Source of the DNA: Alteromonas sp. KUL42 | GTDB lineage: Bacteria > Pseudomonadota > Gammaproteobacteria > Enterobacterales > Alteromonadaceae | Reading direction: 5' to 3' | NCBI RefSeq assembly: GCF_006538325.1 | Contig: NZ_BJKK01000008.1 | Location: 140,549 to 204,548, forward strand | Length of the DNA: 64,000 nucleotides | Part shown: positions 29,709 through 38,723 of the stretch, one piece after another | Layout: each line of letters begins with the position of its first letter | How positions within the stretch are numbered: the first letter of the stretch is position 1 | The notes under the pieces: model-generated | Databases searched by the model: none | What the model saw: the letters and a program-made list of their open reading frames with translations, nothing else | What the model was told of the DNA's origin: nothing | Made by a program: the position numbers and the translations under genes

Positions 29709-31160
29709 GTGGTTGAAGCGAAAAAAAAACGTAATAACCTAAGCAGAGTGATAAACAGTGTACTTTGTTACGTACTGTTGTTTTTTGCCACCTATTCACT
29801 TTGTGAAACGACAGAACCAAAAGAAACGATATCTTCTGAAGTTACTTATTGTGTTGATCCCAATTGGGCTCCTTATGAAGCCATTAAAAATGGTAGCCAT
29901 GTTGGAATTTCCGCCCAATATCTGCAAATTATATCCGAGCTTTCTGGTTTGCAGTTTACACTCGTGCCTACAGATTCATGGCAACAGAGCCTAGCCTATG
30001 TTCAACAGGGGAAGTGTCAAGTGCTCCCCATGCTCAATACATCTGACTATCGCAAACAATTCTTAGATTTTAGCTTACCTTATTTTGAAGCGCCTAACGT
30101 GTTGGTTGCCAAGTCCGGCATGCCTATGCTGCAAGGTTATGGTGGGATTGGCAATCGTACCGTAGGTGTGGTGCAAGGGTATCGTCAGGTCGAATATATC
30201 GCACGACACTATCCTAATTTGCGGCTTAAATTGGTAGCCTCAGAAGAAGATGGGCTTAAAAAGCTCATGAAGGGCGAGTTTGATGTCATGGTTGGCTCGA
30301 TAATGAGTATTAACTTGCACATCAATAATCTTAAATTCAAAGACTTGGTAATAGTGGGTTATGCAGAGCCCTATGATTCATTGGCATTCGGTGTAAATAA
30401 GTCGTTTGGGCATCTAGTAGAAAAACTAAATTACGCGATTGATAAGATCCCAGAAAGCCGAAAGGTTGAAATATATAAACAGTGGAACAACGTGCAAATC
30501 CATTATAAGCGTGATTACACCGTCATGCTTTTATCAACGGCTATAGTGGTAATATTGATGCTATGGGCCATTATGTGTAGGCGTTATAGCAAACGTTTTA
30601 ATCGCATCGTTGAACAGAAAAATGAAGAGATTGCAGCGTTACAGGCGACGCTTTTGGACAGAAATAAAACGCTCACTTTTTTGTCGGCACATGATACGGT
30701 AACCGGGCTTTACAACAGAAATCACATGCTTCAACGCGCCGAAGAGGAAATATCTCGTTTTCATCGCTTTCACACCACTGCATCGTTAATTGTTATTGAA
30801 CTTATTTCAATTGAAAACAACGATCAAGTGCCAGACAACCTTATGAGGGAAGAGGCGCTGAAAACCGTTGCCGCAAGTTGTTTAAACACAGTGCGTGAAG
30901 TAGATGTGGTATCGCGATTTAGCGGTGAACAGTTCATTATTTTATGCCCACAAACTGAGCTTGATCCGGCGAAAAATCTTGCGCAAAGGTTATTGGAATG
31001 CATGGTAGGTAATCAAGCCCTAAGAATGAATTTCAACATAGCAATGGGGCTGTCTGAGCTAAAGGAATCTGAGCAGTTTTCGGAGTGGTTTGAGCGCACG
31101 CAAAAGGCACTCTATCAATCGAAACGACAAGGCTACGGGACGGTTTCAATAGCAGAATAA
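29709..31160 (+). CDS. Periplasmic solute-binding sensor fused to a degenerate GGDEF domain
   Basis: A 483-residue membrane sensor: signal/anchor (about 14-32), a SBP_bac_3 periplasmic domain like amino acid-binding proteins (about 45-265), a TM helix (about 273-292), a coiled coil (about 305-325) and a GGDEF domain (about 330-480). The GGDEF core is SGEQF, lacking the catalytic Glu, and the usual metal-binding Asp segment is altered (IVIELISIEN). The HDTVTGLYNR segment and the RxxD I-site (REVD, five residues upstream) remain. So cyclase activity is doubtful; c-di-GMP binding is possible. Start GTG 29709; ribosome-binding site unclear. Confidence 0.85.
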   Translation: MVEAKKKRNNLSRVINSVLCYVLLFFATYSLCETTEPKETISSEVTYCVDPNWAPYEAIKNGSHVGISAQYLQIISELSGLQFTLVPTDSWQQSLAYVQQGKCQVLPMLNTSDYRKQFLDFSLPYFEAPNVLVAKSGMPMLQGYGGIGNRTVGVVQGYRQVEYIARHYPNLRLKLVASEEDGLKKLMKGEFDVMVGSIMSINLHINNLKFKDLVIVGYAEPYDSLAFGVNKSFGHLVEKLNYAIDKIPESRKVEIYKQWNNVQIHYKRDYTVMLLSTAIVVILMLWAIMCRRYSKRFNRIVEQKNEEIAALQATLLDRNKTLTFLSAHDTVTGLYNRNHMLQRAEEEISRFHRFHTTASLIVIELISIENNDQVPDNLMREEALKTVAASCLNTVREVDVVSRFSGEQFIILCPQTELDPAKNLAQRLLECMVGNQALRMNFNIAMGLSELKESEQFSEWFERTQKALYQSKRQGYGTVSIAE

Positions 31161-31169
31161 GCTTTGTAA

Positions 31170-31219
31170 AACGGGAAAGGGCGGTAGTGCGTTATTGAGA
31201 CCGCTTTTTCGCCCTTTGA
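31170..31219. terminator. Probable bidirectional terminator
   Basis: Between the convergent GGDEF and FapA genes. AAAGGGCG pairs with CGCCCTTT, and an inner GCGGT/ACCGC with a T-run (ACCGCTTTTT). The loop is long, so confidence is moderate. Confidence 0.5.
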
Positions 31220-31233
31220 GGTTGGTTTTTTAT

Positions 31234-32889
31234 TTAAACAATCGGATCGTAGTGCCACTGGTGTGAATCATAATGAATAAGCGCGCGATCATACTCTCTT
31301 TCTGAACGCCAGTTTCTATTGTTTAACTTTACAGAAACCCCCGGATAGAGGCGTTTGTTCGCAATGAGTTTTATTTCAGATTGATAATTTTCTTTGGCTA
31401 ATTTAACGTCATTAGCCTTACTTTCGATCCACTCTAACAATGCACTCTCGTTGTTAAATAGTTCTAGTGCTTCATCTAACTTTTTCTTAAGCTCTTTCGG
31501 CACTTTTTTATTTTGCAGTAAGTTAATTTTTTCTTTGTGCTTTAAGTTGTTTTCTCGAATTTGCTTAAGTAAATCGTCAATGGCATCCTTGCGTTCAAGT
31601 AGTAAATTAAAGCCTGGGCTGAAATCAACCTTTAATGTACTGCCAGACACTGCGCCTAATGTACCGGCTTCTATTTTCTCTTGGCTGACAATATCACAAG
31701 CAAACAAGTTACCCATTGGTTTATCGATTTGACCCACAATAACGGCACCGCCACAGCGTAATTTACTGTACGCGAGTTGGCGTCCAACCGTGATATTCCC
31801 ATTACACTGAATTTCGATGCCTTGACCATGTTGTACGTGAACACTACCAGCTGCTACCAACTTGCATTGAAACTCACCTTCGTTGTCGTTAACCTTACCC
31901 ATTGCACCTTCAGTTATGATAATGTCGCCACCTGATTCGATATAAGCTGACTCTACAAATCCATTGATGGTTACGTCACCGGCTGCTTTAATTTGCATTT
32001 TTTCAGTGACATCACCATTAACTAACACTGCCCCTTCATAGGTGACATGGCCAGAGCCTACATTGACGCCAGTACATATAAAGGTGTCATCAACTGTCAT
32101 GGTTTGGTCGCGATATTTAGGCATACCCGAAATGGCAGACATCAGTAAGTTTGGATCATTGTCAGATAAAACGGTACCACCGCCCATCTTGAAGTTAACC
32201 CAGTCACCACCAGAGGCAGCAATAACATTACCTTTAACATCAAAGCCACTGCGCCCTTTGCTCGGCTGCGTTCTGCGTAACACTGGTGTGTTTACTTTAA
32301 CGCAGATCACTTCACCAAGGTTGCGCATATCTACTCGCTCCCCCTTGCTGTTTTGAGGTTTTAAAACACGCTCAAGTGCATTGGGTACAAGAGGGACAAA
32401 TTTAGAATTTCTGCCATTTCTGGCAGGAAGGCCTTTGGCCACTGTTTCTTCAATAATCGAACCGGGTGGTAGGGTTTTCGCTCTTTCAAGCAGGGATTTG
32501 ATGCGTTTAGTACCTAAACCCCGTTGTATTTTATTTTTTCGAGCAAGCGAGGTAATGGCAGATACTGAAGGGTACTTACCGCCATAAGGGGTGGTAAGGA
32601 CAACATTGGCTTGCATAGCGTCTTCTGGGATACGAAATTCAACTTCGGCATTTTTGCGTTCGCCGATGCGTTCAGTAATTTCTGTACCGTCACCGGTTTT
32701 AAAATAATGATTCGCAGTATCGCACGCAGATTTTAACGCTTTTTCGGACACGTAAAGTTTTTTAGTTTCACCTGTCGCTAGTTGTTCTTTTAGCTCTCTA
32801 ATATCCACTTCTGAGCTGAATTCAGCCGGTTTAAGCGTCAAATCAATGTAAGTTCTTGACTCATCGAAACTAATTGTTACGCCATTCAT
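31234..32889 (-). CDS. FapA (DUF342) family protein
   Basis: About 551 residues, a cytoplasmic DUF342 protein. The N-terminal half contains a FapA-type region (SKGRSGFDVKGNVIAASGGD) and the central part is right-handed beta-helix repeats with GDVTEKMQIKAAGDVTINGFVESAYIESGGDI spaced every 17-20 residues, the bactofilin-like pattern. A coiled coil follows (about 430-500). Function is not established for the family; polymer or scaffold roles are proposed. Start chosen at ATG 32889, with AGGA 10 bases upstream; the frame also opens at TTG 32943. Confidence 0.75.
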   Translation of the reverse strand: MNGVTISFDESRTYIDLTLKPAEFSSEVDIRELKEQLATGETKKLYVSEKALKSACDTANHYFKTGDGTEITERIGERKNAEVEFRIPEDAMQANVVLTTPYGGKYPSVSAITSLARKNKIQRGLGTKRIKSLLERAKTLPPGSIIEETVAKGLPARNGRNSKFVPLVPNALERVLKPQNSKGERVDMRNLGEVICVKVNTPVLRRTQPSKGRSGFDVKGNVIAASGGDWVNFKMGGGTVLSDNDPNLLMSAISGMPKYRDQTMTVDDTFICTGVNVGSGHVTYEGAVLVNGDVTEKMQIKAAGDVTINGFVESAYIESGGDIIITEGAMGKVNDNEGEFQCKLVAAGSVHVQHGQGIEIQCNGNITVGRQLAYSKLRCGGAVIVGQIDKPMGNLFACDIVSQEKIEAGTLGAVSGSTLKVDFSPGFNLLLERKDAIDDLLKQIRENNLKHKEKINLLQNKKVPKELKKKLDEALELFNNESALLEWIESKANDVKLAKENYQSEIKLIANKRLYPGVSVKLNNRNWRSEREYDRALIHYDSHQWHYDPIV

Positions 32890-33034
32890 AACATCTATTT
32901 TCCTCGCGCACGTTTGCTTTTTATTATCGGCGGCATCTATCAATTACTTGACCTTGTTCACATTTTTATTTGCAAGTTATCGACCGATTGAAACTGCGAT
33001 ACTGCTTCTAATTTATGCCGATAGACCTCGCGCG

Positions 33035-34465
33035 TCAAAGGTTTTCGGCGTATTGGTACAGGGCTCTCAATATGGCTTGTTTTTCCGGGTTGTCTTGATG
33101 GTCGTGGGCAAGTTGCTCCAACTTCATCATATAACTATCAAGGGTGATCGAGCCGTGAAAGTCAGGGTCAGTAAGACGCGCTTGGCGATGGTGCTGCCAG
33201 CGGGTCATTTCATCGGCCGTCAGCGTGTTGGGAAAGTTACGCGCTCGGTAGCGAAATAATTGGCGTTTAAGCCCTAGATGTTGGGTGTTGTCTGCCAGTG
33301 ATGCTAGTTTATCAGGTGATGCTTGGATAACTTGCTCGCACCAACGCTTGTCCTCATCGTTGAGAAAACCACCACTGTAAAGCGCATGGTCTACGTCAAC
33401 ATCATCGTTATGACTGTCTAATTGATACAACTGCGTAAGTTTTTGCGCCAAACCGGTTGCACTAGTTAGCTTTCGATAGTTATCAAGGCAGCGCTCTCTG
33501 TTTAACCCTAATCGCGCGGCATTTTCTTCGGTCATGGCTTTTGCTGTGGTAATGAATGGCGAGCGATTAGCGTGAATGAGTTTAATACCTGGTCGTTCAA
33601 GTGGAGAGTCAAAAACATCGCTTGGGGCATACAGGGCGTCGCGAATATCCTCTGGGCTGTTATTGAGTAGTGCATCTATGTCGTGCGATAAATCAATAGC
33701 AATAAAGGCGTTGTTGTTAGTGGGATGTTTGGCAATGGGCATAACCCACGTACAACAGCCTTGTGCTGCAGGCAGCTTTGAAGAAATGTGAAGTAAAACA
33801 CTTGGTTTACTTACATCAATTTGTTGAAAAATATTGTGTTTACTGCGCAATGAATAAGCATAGTCAAACAGGCGGGGTTGCTTTTCTTTTATCAATTTTG
33901 CTAAAGCAATAGTGGCATATACATCGCTTAATGCATCATGGGCATTTTCGTGACCAATATTGTTTGCTGCGGCTAGTGCTTCTAGCTTAAAACTGGGCGC
34001 GCCATCTTCTCGTGTGGGCCAATTAATTCCTTCTGGGCGTAGGGCATAGCACGCTCGGGCTAGGTCGATAATGTCCCAACGACTGTTGCCGTTACGCCAT
34101 TCTCTTGAATAAGGGTCATAAAAATTTCGATAAAAAAGAAAGCGAGATACTTCGTCGTCAAAGCGAATACTATTGAAGCCAACACTACAGGTATTAGGAA
34201 CCGACATTTCTTTAAAGATACGTGCCGCGAAATCTGCTTCATTCGAACCATCTCGCAACGTTTGTTGTGGTGTGATCCCCGTGACTAAGCAGGCTTCAGG
34301 GTGGGGCAAATAATCATTGGCAATAGCGCTCATTATGTTGATTGGTTTGCCAATAATATTCAAATCGAGATCCGTTCTAATTGCCGCAAATTGGCAGGGT
34401 AGGTCTTTTTGTGGACTTGTGCCAAACGTCTCAAAATCGTGCCAAAGAAATGTAGGTGTTTGCAT
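33035..34465 (-). CDS. sbcB: Exodeoxyribonuclease I
   Basis: A 476-residue 3'-5' single-strand DNA exonuclease (DnaQ-type DEDDh core plus SH3 and helical domains) used in recombination and mismatch repair. The start FLWHDFETFGTSPQKDLPCQFAAIR contains the first DxE metal motif; FNSIRFDDEVSRFLFYRNFYDPY and HDALSDVYATIALAK hold the later motifs. Normal length. ATG 34465 is chosen; the open frame extends upstream to 34528 with no family-like residues. Confidence 0.93.
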   Translation of the reverse strand: MQTPTFLWHDFETFGTSPQKDLPCQFAAIRTDLDLNIIGKPINIMSAIANDYLPHPEACLVTGITPQQTLRDGSNEADFAARIFKEMSVPNTCSVGFNSIRFDDEVSRFLFYRNFYDPYSREWRNGNSRWDIIDLARACYALRPEGINWPTREDGAPSFKLEALAAANNIGHENAHDALSDVYATIALAKLIKEKQPRLFDYAYSLRSKHNIFQQIDVSKPSVLLHISSKLPAAQGCCTWVMPIAKHPTNNNAFIAIDLSHDIDALLNNSPEDIRDALYAPSDVFDSPLERPGIKLIHANRSPFITTAKAMTEENAARLGLNRERCLDNYRKLTSATGLAQKLTQLYQLDSHNDDVDVDHALYSGGFLNDEDKRWCEQVIQASPDKLASLADNTQHLGLKRQLFRYRARNFPNTLTADEMTRWQHHRQARLTDPDFHGSITLDSYMMKLEQLAHDHQDNPEKQAILRALYQYAENL

Positions 34466-34801
34466 AACCACCGAAGTTAGAAAATAAATGATGTGGACAA
34501 GTCTACACTGCGAAATTTTGAATACCAAATCTGGTGTGTTTAGTGACCTTATTACCGGATGACCCGTTCGGTACGCTTTTTGTTCATTTACAAGCGTGTT
34601 TAAGTTAATGAGTGAGGCGTGCGACTAGATTTTTCCAAATAAGTACCGAGTTAAGCAGTATGTGCCAGCGCGTCAAACACATGATAGTCTTTAACAGAGC
34701 GTGTTGACCTTTGCTGCTAAAACCTACCGCAAAGGTCAACACGCTCCAGTATAAGACCTAATTACGTGCAAAATAATAATAACTGTCTGGAGGATCCTAT
34801 C
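34466..34801. other. Gap between sbcB and the isoaspartyl peptidase, with a long hairpin
   Basis: 336 bp without a gene, holding divergent promoters and the 50-bp inverted-repeat structure at 34697-34746. Confidence 0.5.
34697..34746. repeat. Perfect 18-bp inverted repeat with 14-base loop
   Basis: GAGCGTGTTGACCTTTGC at 34697-34714 is exactly complementary to 34729-34746. No T-run follows. It could be a miniature mobile element, a regulatory hairpin, or part of a repeat family; no target duplication is obvious at the edges. Confidence 0.7.
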
Positions 34802-35875
34802 GTGTTGTCATTTCCCCGTTTTTTACGAAATCAAAAATCGCAAAGCCAAATTCAACGCAGAGCTTTAGGTGCTGTGGTAACTATCGCGGTACTTTTTCTA
34901 GTCAACAACGCATTTGCGGCAGAATCTTCACAATCTGACGCAAAAGTAGCCATAGCGATTCACGGTGGCGCAGGCACAATTTTGAAATCGTCAATGACGC
35001 CTGAAAAGGAAGCTGCGTATAAAGACAAACTCCGCGAAGCCGTCACTCACGGGTATTCCTTGTTAAAAAGTGGCGCTAAAGGAGAAGATGCGGTGGTAGA
35101 AACTATCAAAATACTAGAGCTATCCCCCCTTTTCAATGCTGGCATTGGCGCCGTTTACACCTATGAGGGTGAACATGAGCTTGATGCCTCTATTATGCAT
35201 GGTGGCAGTAAAAATGCTGGCGCGGTTGCCGGTATTAAAACCATTAAAAGCCCGATTGAAGCGGCCCGTTTGGTTATGAATGACTCACCTCATGTGATGC
35301 TATCGGGTAAAGGTGCTGAAGCGTTCGCTATTGAAAGCGGTTTGGAGCAAGTGGATAACCACATATTTGATACCGAATTTCGCAAACAAGCCCTCGACAA
35401 AGCAAAAGCCAGAATGGCGCAAGCATCCGCAGGTTATGGCACGCAGCAAGGCAATGAGCGTTTTGGTACCGTGGGTGCTGTGGTATTAGACAGCGAAGGA
35501 AATATTGTTGCTGGTACTTCAACGGGTGGAATGACGGCTAAGCGCTATGGTCGAATAGGTGATTCACCGGTGATTGGTGCGGGTACTTATGCTGATAATG
35601 ACAGTTGTGCAGTATCTGCCACGGGCCACGGTGAATTCTTTATTCGTTACAATGTTGCTGCTGATATTTGTGCGCGAATGAAGTATCAAGGCCTAAGCTT
35701 ATCAGATGCCGCAAATGTGGTGGTTAATGATGTGCTTGTAGAAGCAAAAGGTGATGGCGGTGTTATAGCCATTGACAATAAAGGCAATATTGCCATGCCG
35801 TTTAATTCAAAGGGTATGTATCGAGCAAGTATCGATACCGCAGGTAAGGTTACTGTCGCAATCTATCAAGATTGA
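34802..35875 (+). CDS. Isoaspartyl peptidase/L-asparaginase, exported form
   Basis: About 357 residues of the Ntn-hydrolase asparaginase family (type III/IaaA), made as a precursor that cleaves itself to expose a catalytic threonine. IHGGAGT near residue 57, FNAGIGAVYT, ELDASIMHG and GTVGAVVLD (the Thr nucleophile) are the family blocks. An N-terminal hydrophobic segment ending NNAFAAE is a probable signal peptide, so the enzyme may act in the periplasm. GTG 34802 is preferred over the longer frame because GGAGG (34789-34793) precedes it by 8 bases. Confidence 0.88.
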   Translation: MLSFPRFLRNQKSQSQIQRRALGAVVTIAVLFLVNNAFAAESSQSDAKVAIAIHGGAGTILKSSMTPEKEAAYKDKLREAVTHGYSLLKSGAKGEDAVVETIKILELSPLFNAGIGAVYTYEGEHELDASIMHGGSKNAGAVAGIKTIKSPIEAARLVMNDSPHVMLSGKGAEAFAIESGLEQVDNHIFDTEFRKQALDKAKARMAQASAGYGTQQGNERFGTVGAVVLDSEGNIVAGTSTGGMTAKRYGRIGDSPVIGAGTYADNDSCAVSATGHGEFFIRYNVAADICARMKYQGLSLSDAANVVVNDVLVEAKGDGGVIAIDNKGNIAMPFNSKGMYRASIDTAGKVTVAIYQD

Positions 35876-36032
35876 TGTAATTTTAATGTTAAAAAATTGG
35901 CTTGGGTTTATTTCTCCGTCTAGTCTTAATGGTGTAGGGAGTACTTACACTTCATTAAAATAATTAGCGTATCGTCTTGCTCAAATAGTGCTTGTACTGG
36001 CCGTTTTTGAGCAAAGCGATGGGGGAAAATAA

Positions 36033-36452
36033 ATGGAATCGTTGCAAGTTAGTGATTATATGAATACTCACCCTGTGAAGCTTCATATTGATATGCCCGT
36101 TGCTGAAGCGGTAGAAGCGCTATTGGTTAGTCAGCAAAGCGGTGGTCCGGTACTTGATGCAAAAGGAAAAGTGGTTGGCTTTTTGTCTGAAAGAGACTGT
36201 ATTGCGCAAATGATTGCGTCTAGCTACTACCGAGAACAAATATGCCGGGTAGGGGAAATTATGAAAACTCCAGTGGTATCGGTTAAGCCGTACACGTCGG
36301 TACTAGAGCTTGCTGAATTGCTATTGAAGGAAAAACCCCGGGTTTACCCCGTTGTCGATGATGATGGTAATTTACTGGGTTGTATTAATCGCACAGCAGT
36401 ATTGCGTGCTATTGATGTTCAGTTGAACGATGGATATCGACAAGCGGGCTAA
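36033..36452 (+). CDS. Two-CBS-domain protein
   Basis: A 139-residue protein made of two CBS domains in tandem (about 1-60 and 65-130: MNTHPVKLHIDMPVAEAVEAL and MKTPVVSVKPYTSVLELAELL). Such pairs bind adenine nucleotides and act as regulatory modules; stand-alone forms are common and mostly of unknown role. GGGG-rich leader sequence lies 9 bases before ATG 36033. Monocistronic. Confidence 0.85.
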   Translation: MESLQVSDYMNTHPVKLHIDMPVAEAVEALLVSQQSGGPVLDAKGKVVGFLSERDCIAQMIASSYYREQICRVGEIMKTPVVSVKPYTSVLELAELLLKEKPRVYPVVDDDGNLLGCINRTAVLRAIDVQLNDGYRQAG

Positions 36453-36471
36453 GTGAAAGTAAAAACGAGGC

Positions 36472-36516
36472 AAAAAAGACGAGGTAGCAAATATGAGACA
36501 TAGCGACGCCTCGTCT
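36472..36516 (-). terminator. Terminator of the phytase operon
   Basis: 8-bp stem AGACGAGG/CCTCGTCT with a 24-base loop; on the minus strand the stem is followed by six T's. It serves the minus-strand genes above. Confidence 0.6.
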
Positions 36517-36548
36517 ATTTTATGCTTTTAGTTGCAGTTTTTTAAGCG

Positions 36549-38723
36549 TTACTTTTGCAGTAACGCTCTAATTGCCGATGACAATTGATTTCCAGAAACT
36601 AGCTTAAAGTTTTGTGTTTCACTTGGCATAACATTTCTTCCGTCTTGTATTACCCATACGCCTTCGCTAAAGACACCACCTAAGTTTGCGTTGGTCGCTT
36701 CTAAACCGTCAGTTTCAGAAACGCCGTCAATACCAGCAGCGAAGTTCGCTTCAATTTGAATTAGACCAATATATTCAAGTTCGGGAGTTTCTGTCTGTGA
36801 TGTCCTGTAAACGGCATAAGCGTTATTGCCTTGGCTCGATGCAATGAGATATTGCACATTATCAACTTTGAATAAGGCAAGCCCTTCTATATCTGCTTCA
36901 ACAGGTTCTGAAATGGGCATTAAAAATTGGGGTTGTGTCGTATGTGTACTAACATCCAACACCCATATGCCTGCGCCTTCTTCACCCAAATAAGCTATAT
37001 TATTTTCCCCATCAATTACGCAGCCCTCAGGTTGAGAGGGCAACGAAAATGCTTGCACAAGCTCGCCTGACACCTGATGGTCTTTGTCAAAAGAAAGGGT
37101 ATGTCGCTCGTAACGGCCACTCGTGTCATTGGCTAGAACATGCGCTACCCCTTTATCTACAAATAAACACATACCATAAATATCGTTGAGTGTTGTATTT
37201 ACATCCACCAAATGAGCTAGCGTGCCCTCATGTGAAACACTCAGCACAGACAAACTGTTGTTAGTGCGATTAGAAGCAACAGCAATATCGCTAGTGCCGA
37301 TAACTTTGCCTATGTCTCCTTGCTCTTCTGTGCGCGAAGGTATGCTAACTGCGTACCCAACATCAACGTTATTGACTCGGCCAATAGGTAGCGACTGAAC
37401 CAGAGTGCCATTCAAATTATAGCTATTAAGCGCTCCTTTTTTATCAGTACCAATGACTACGCTATTTTCCGGTGACACCGCGTTTACCCAGATAGCAGGG
37501 TCGTCTGCTGCATCCCCCGCATGGGCAACTGGCTGTGTTTCGACATCGGCAGTAACAGCAACAAGGGCTGTGTCTGACGGTGCTATTTCAGGTACCGCTT
37601 TCGATGCTGTTTCTGGTTCAGAGTTAGCCGAATTTGTAGCCTCGCAATGATGGGGAAATTGGTTCATTGGCACTTCTGCAACAAAGATATTGTCAGAATC
37701 ATCATCGTCAACGCGAACTGTTAAAATGGATGCTTGTGCATTGTCTTTTTGACTATTTAACCGCGCTTGCGATAGGGGCTGTAATAGAGGTTGTGATATA
37801 GATAGCGAAAGTGTTTCTGGCTTAATAGAAGTTTCTGCGCCGCCGTTACGATAAGTAAGGTCAATGGTGTACTCACCACAACGATTTTTAAGCCAGATAC
37901 CACTGTGGTCAGGGCTGACCCAACCAACCAGTGCGTTGCCTATTGCTGAGGTCGTCGCTGACGACAGCACGCTCACGCCTTCTATGGCTAATTCGCTGTC
38001 ATGAAAAATGAGTTCTCGGCTAAGCTCACTTTCCATGTCTGTATTCATTTTCCAAACACCGGCAAACTCGTCCGCCAGATAAAGCGCATTTTGTTGGGTG
38101 TCAATGGCGCAACTCTTAATGCCGGGGCCAATGGCAAATTGTCGAAGAGGAATAAACTTTTTATCAGTTACGAGAAACTGATGTAATTCGCCGTTTGCAT
38201 CGATATTAACAAGCTCTGTATTCTCAACTTCAGTGCCGCCTAACGTTGTTGCGTTTGCACAAATTGCTTCAGAGCCTGACATTGGCACCAAAAATTCGGT
38301 TACAACCTCTAACGTAGTTGGCTCAAGGTGAAGTGCAACAATTTCTTGAGTATTGTTATCGAAATATGTCATCACTAGTGTGGGTTCTTTTTGCAAGCTA
38401 TCGTTGTTGATATTGGCGCCTGCAAGGGCAAAGTTTCCCGCACGTTGCCACTGTTTTCCTTGTGAGTTATTGACTGTTATTCCATTGAGTTCATTTACGC
38501 TCACCTGAATCCGCTGCTGGTGTTGATGCTTATCGATATAGTGAATAGTGTCGACCATTTCTTTCCCATCAATGGTCAGTGGAACTGTGTCAGAATTAGC
38601 CGCATACGCTTCAATGTCTGGTCCGGATGGCGCCGCAAATAACATTCCCGACTGAGAAATTGCCCACATAGCCGATGTAGCAAGGAATAGACTGTGTTTT
38701 CTAGTACGTGGATGTGTGGACAT
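36549..38723 (-). CDS. Two-domain beta-propeller phytase
   Basis: A 724-residue exported protein (N-terminal hydrophobic segment, residues about 8-32). The C-terminal half (about 395-720) is a full beta-propeller phytase: DAADDPAIW, NVDVGYAV, DIAVASNRTN, QPEGCVIDGENN, ADIEGLALF, ASSQGNNAYAVYRT and EGVWVIQDGRN, with conserved acidic residues for calcium and phosphate. It releases phosphate from phytate. The N-terminal half is a second, divergent propeller-like domain; dual-domain phytases of this sort are known. It starts 1 base inside the end of the metallophosphoesterase (TAATG), so the two are coupled. Confidence 0.9.
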   Translation of the reverse strand: MSTHPRTRKHSLFLATSAMWAISQSGMLFAAPSGPDIEAYAANSDTVPLTIDGKEMVDTIHYIDKHQHQQRIQVSVNELNGITVNNSQGKQWQRAGNFALAGANINNDSLQKEPTLVMTYFDNNTQEIVALHLEPTTLEVVTEFLVPMSGSEAICANATTLGGTEVENTELVNIDANGELHQFLVTDKKFIPLRQFAIGPGIKSCAIDTQQNALYLADEFAGVWKMNTDMESELSRELIFHDSELAIEGVSVLSSATTSAIGNALVGWVSPDHSGIWLKNRCGEYTIDLTYRNGGAETSIKPETLSLSISQPLLQPLSQARLNSQKDNAQASILTVRVDDDDSDNIFVAEVPMNQFPHHCEATNSANSEPETASKAVPEIAPSDTALVAVTADVETQPVAHAGDAADDPAIWVNAVSPENSVVIGTDKKGALNSYNLNGTLVQSLPIGRVNNVDVGYAVSIPSRTEEQGDIGKVIGTSDIAVASNRTNNSLSVLSVSHEGTLAHLVDVNTTLNDIYGMCLFVDKGVAHVLANDTSGRYERHTLSFDKDHQVSGELVQAFSLPSQPEGCVIDGENNIAYLGEEGAGIWVLDVSTHTTQPQFLMPISEPVEADIEGLALFKVDNVQYLIASSQGNNAYAVYRTSQTETPELEYIGLIQIEANFAAGIDGVSETDGLEATNANLGGVFSEGVWVIQDGRNVMPSETQNFKLVSGNQLSSAIRALLQK

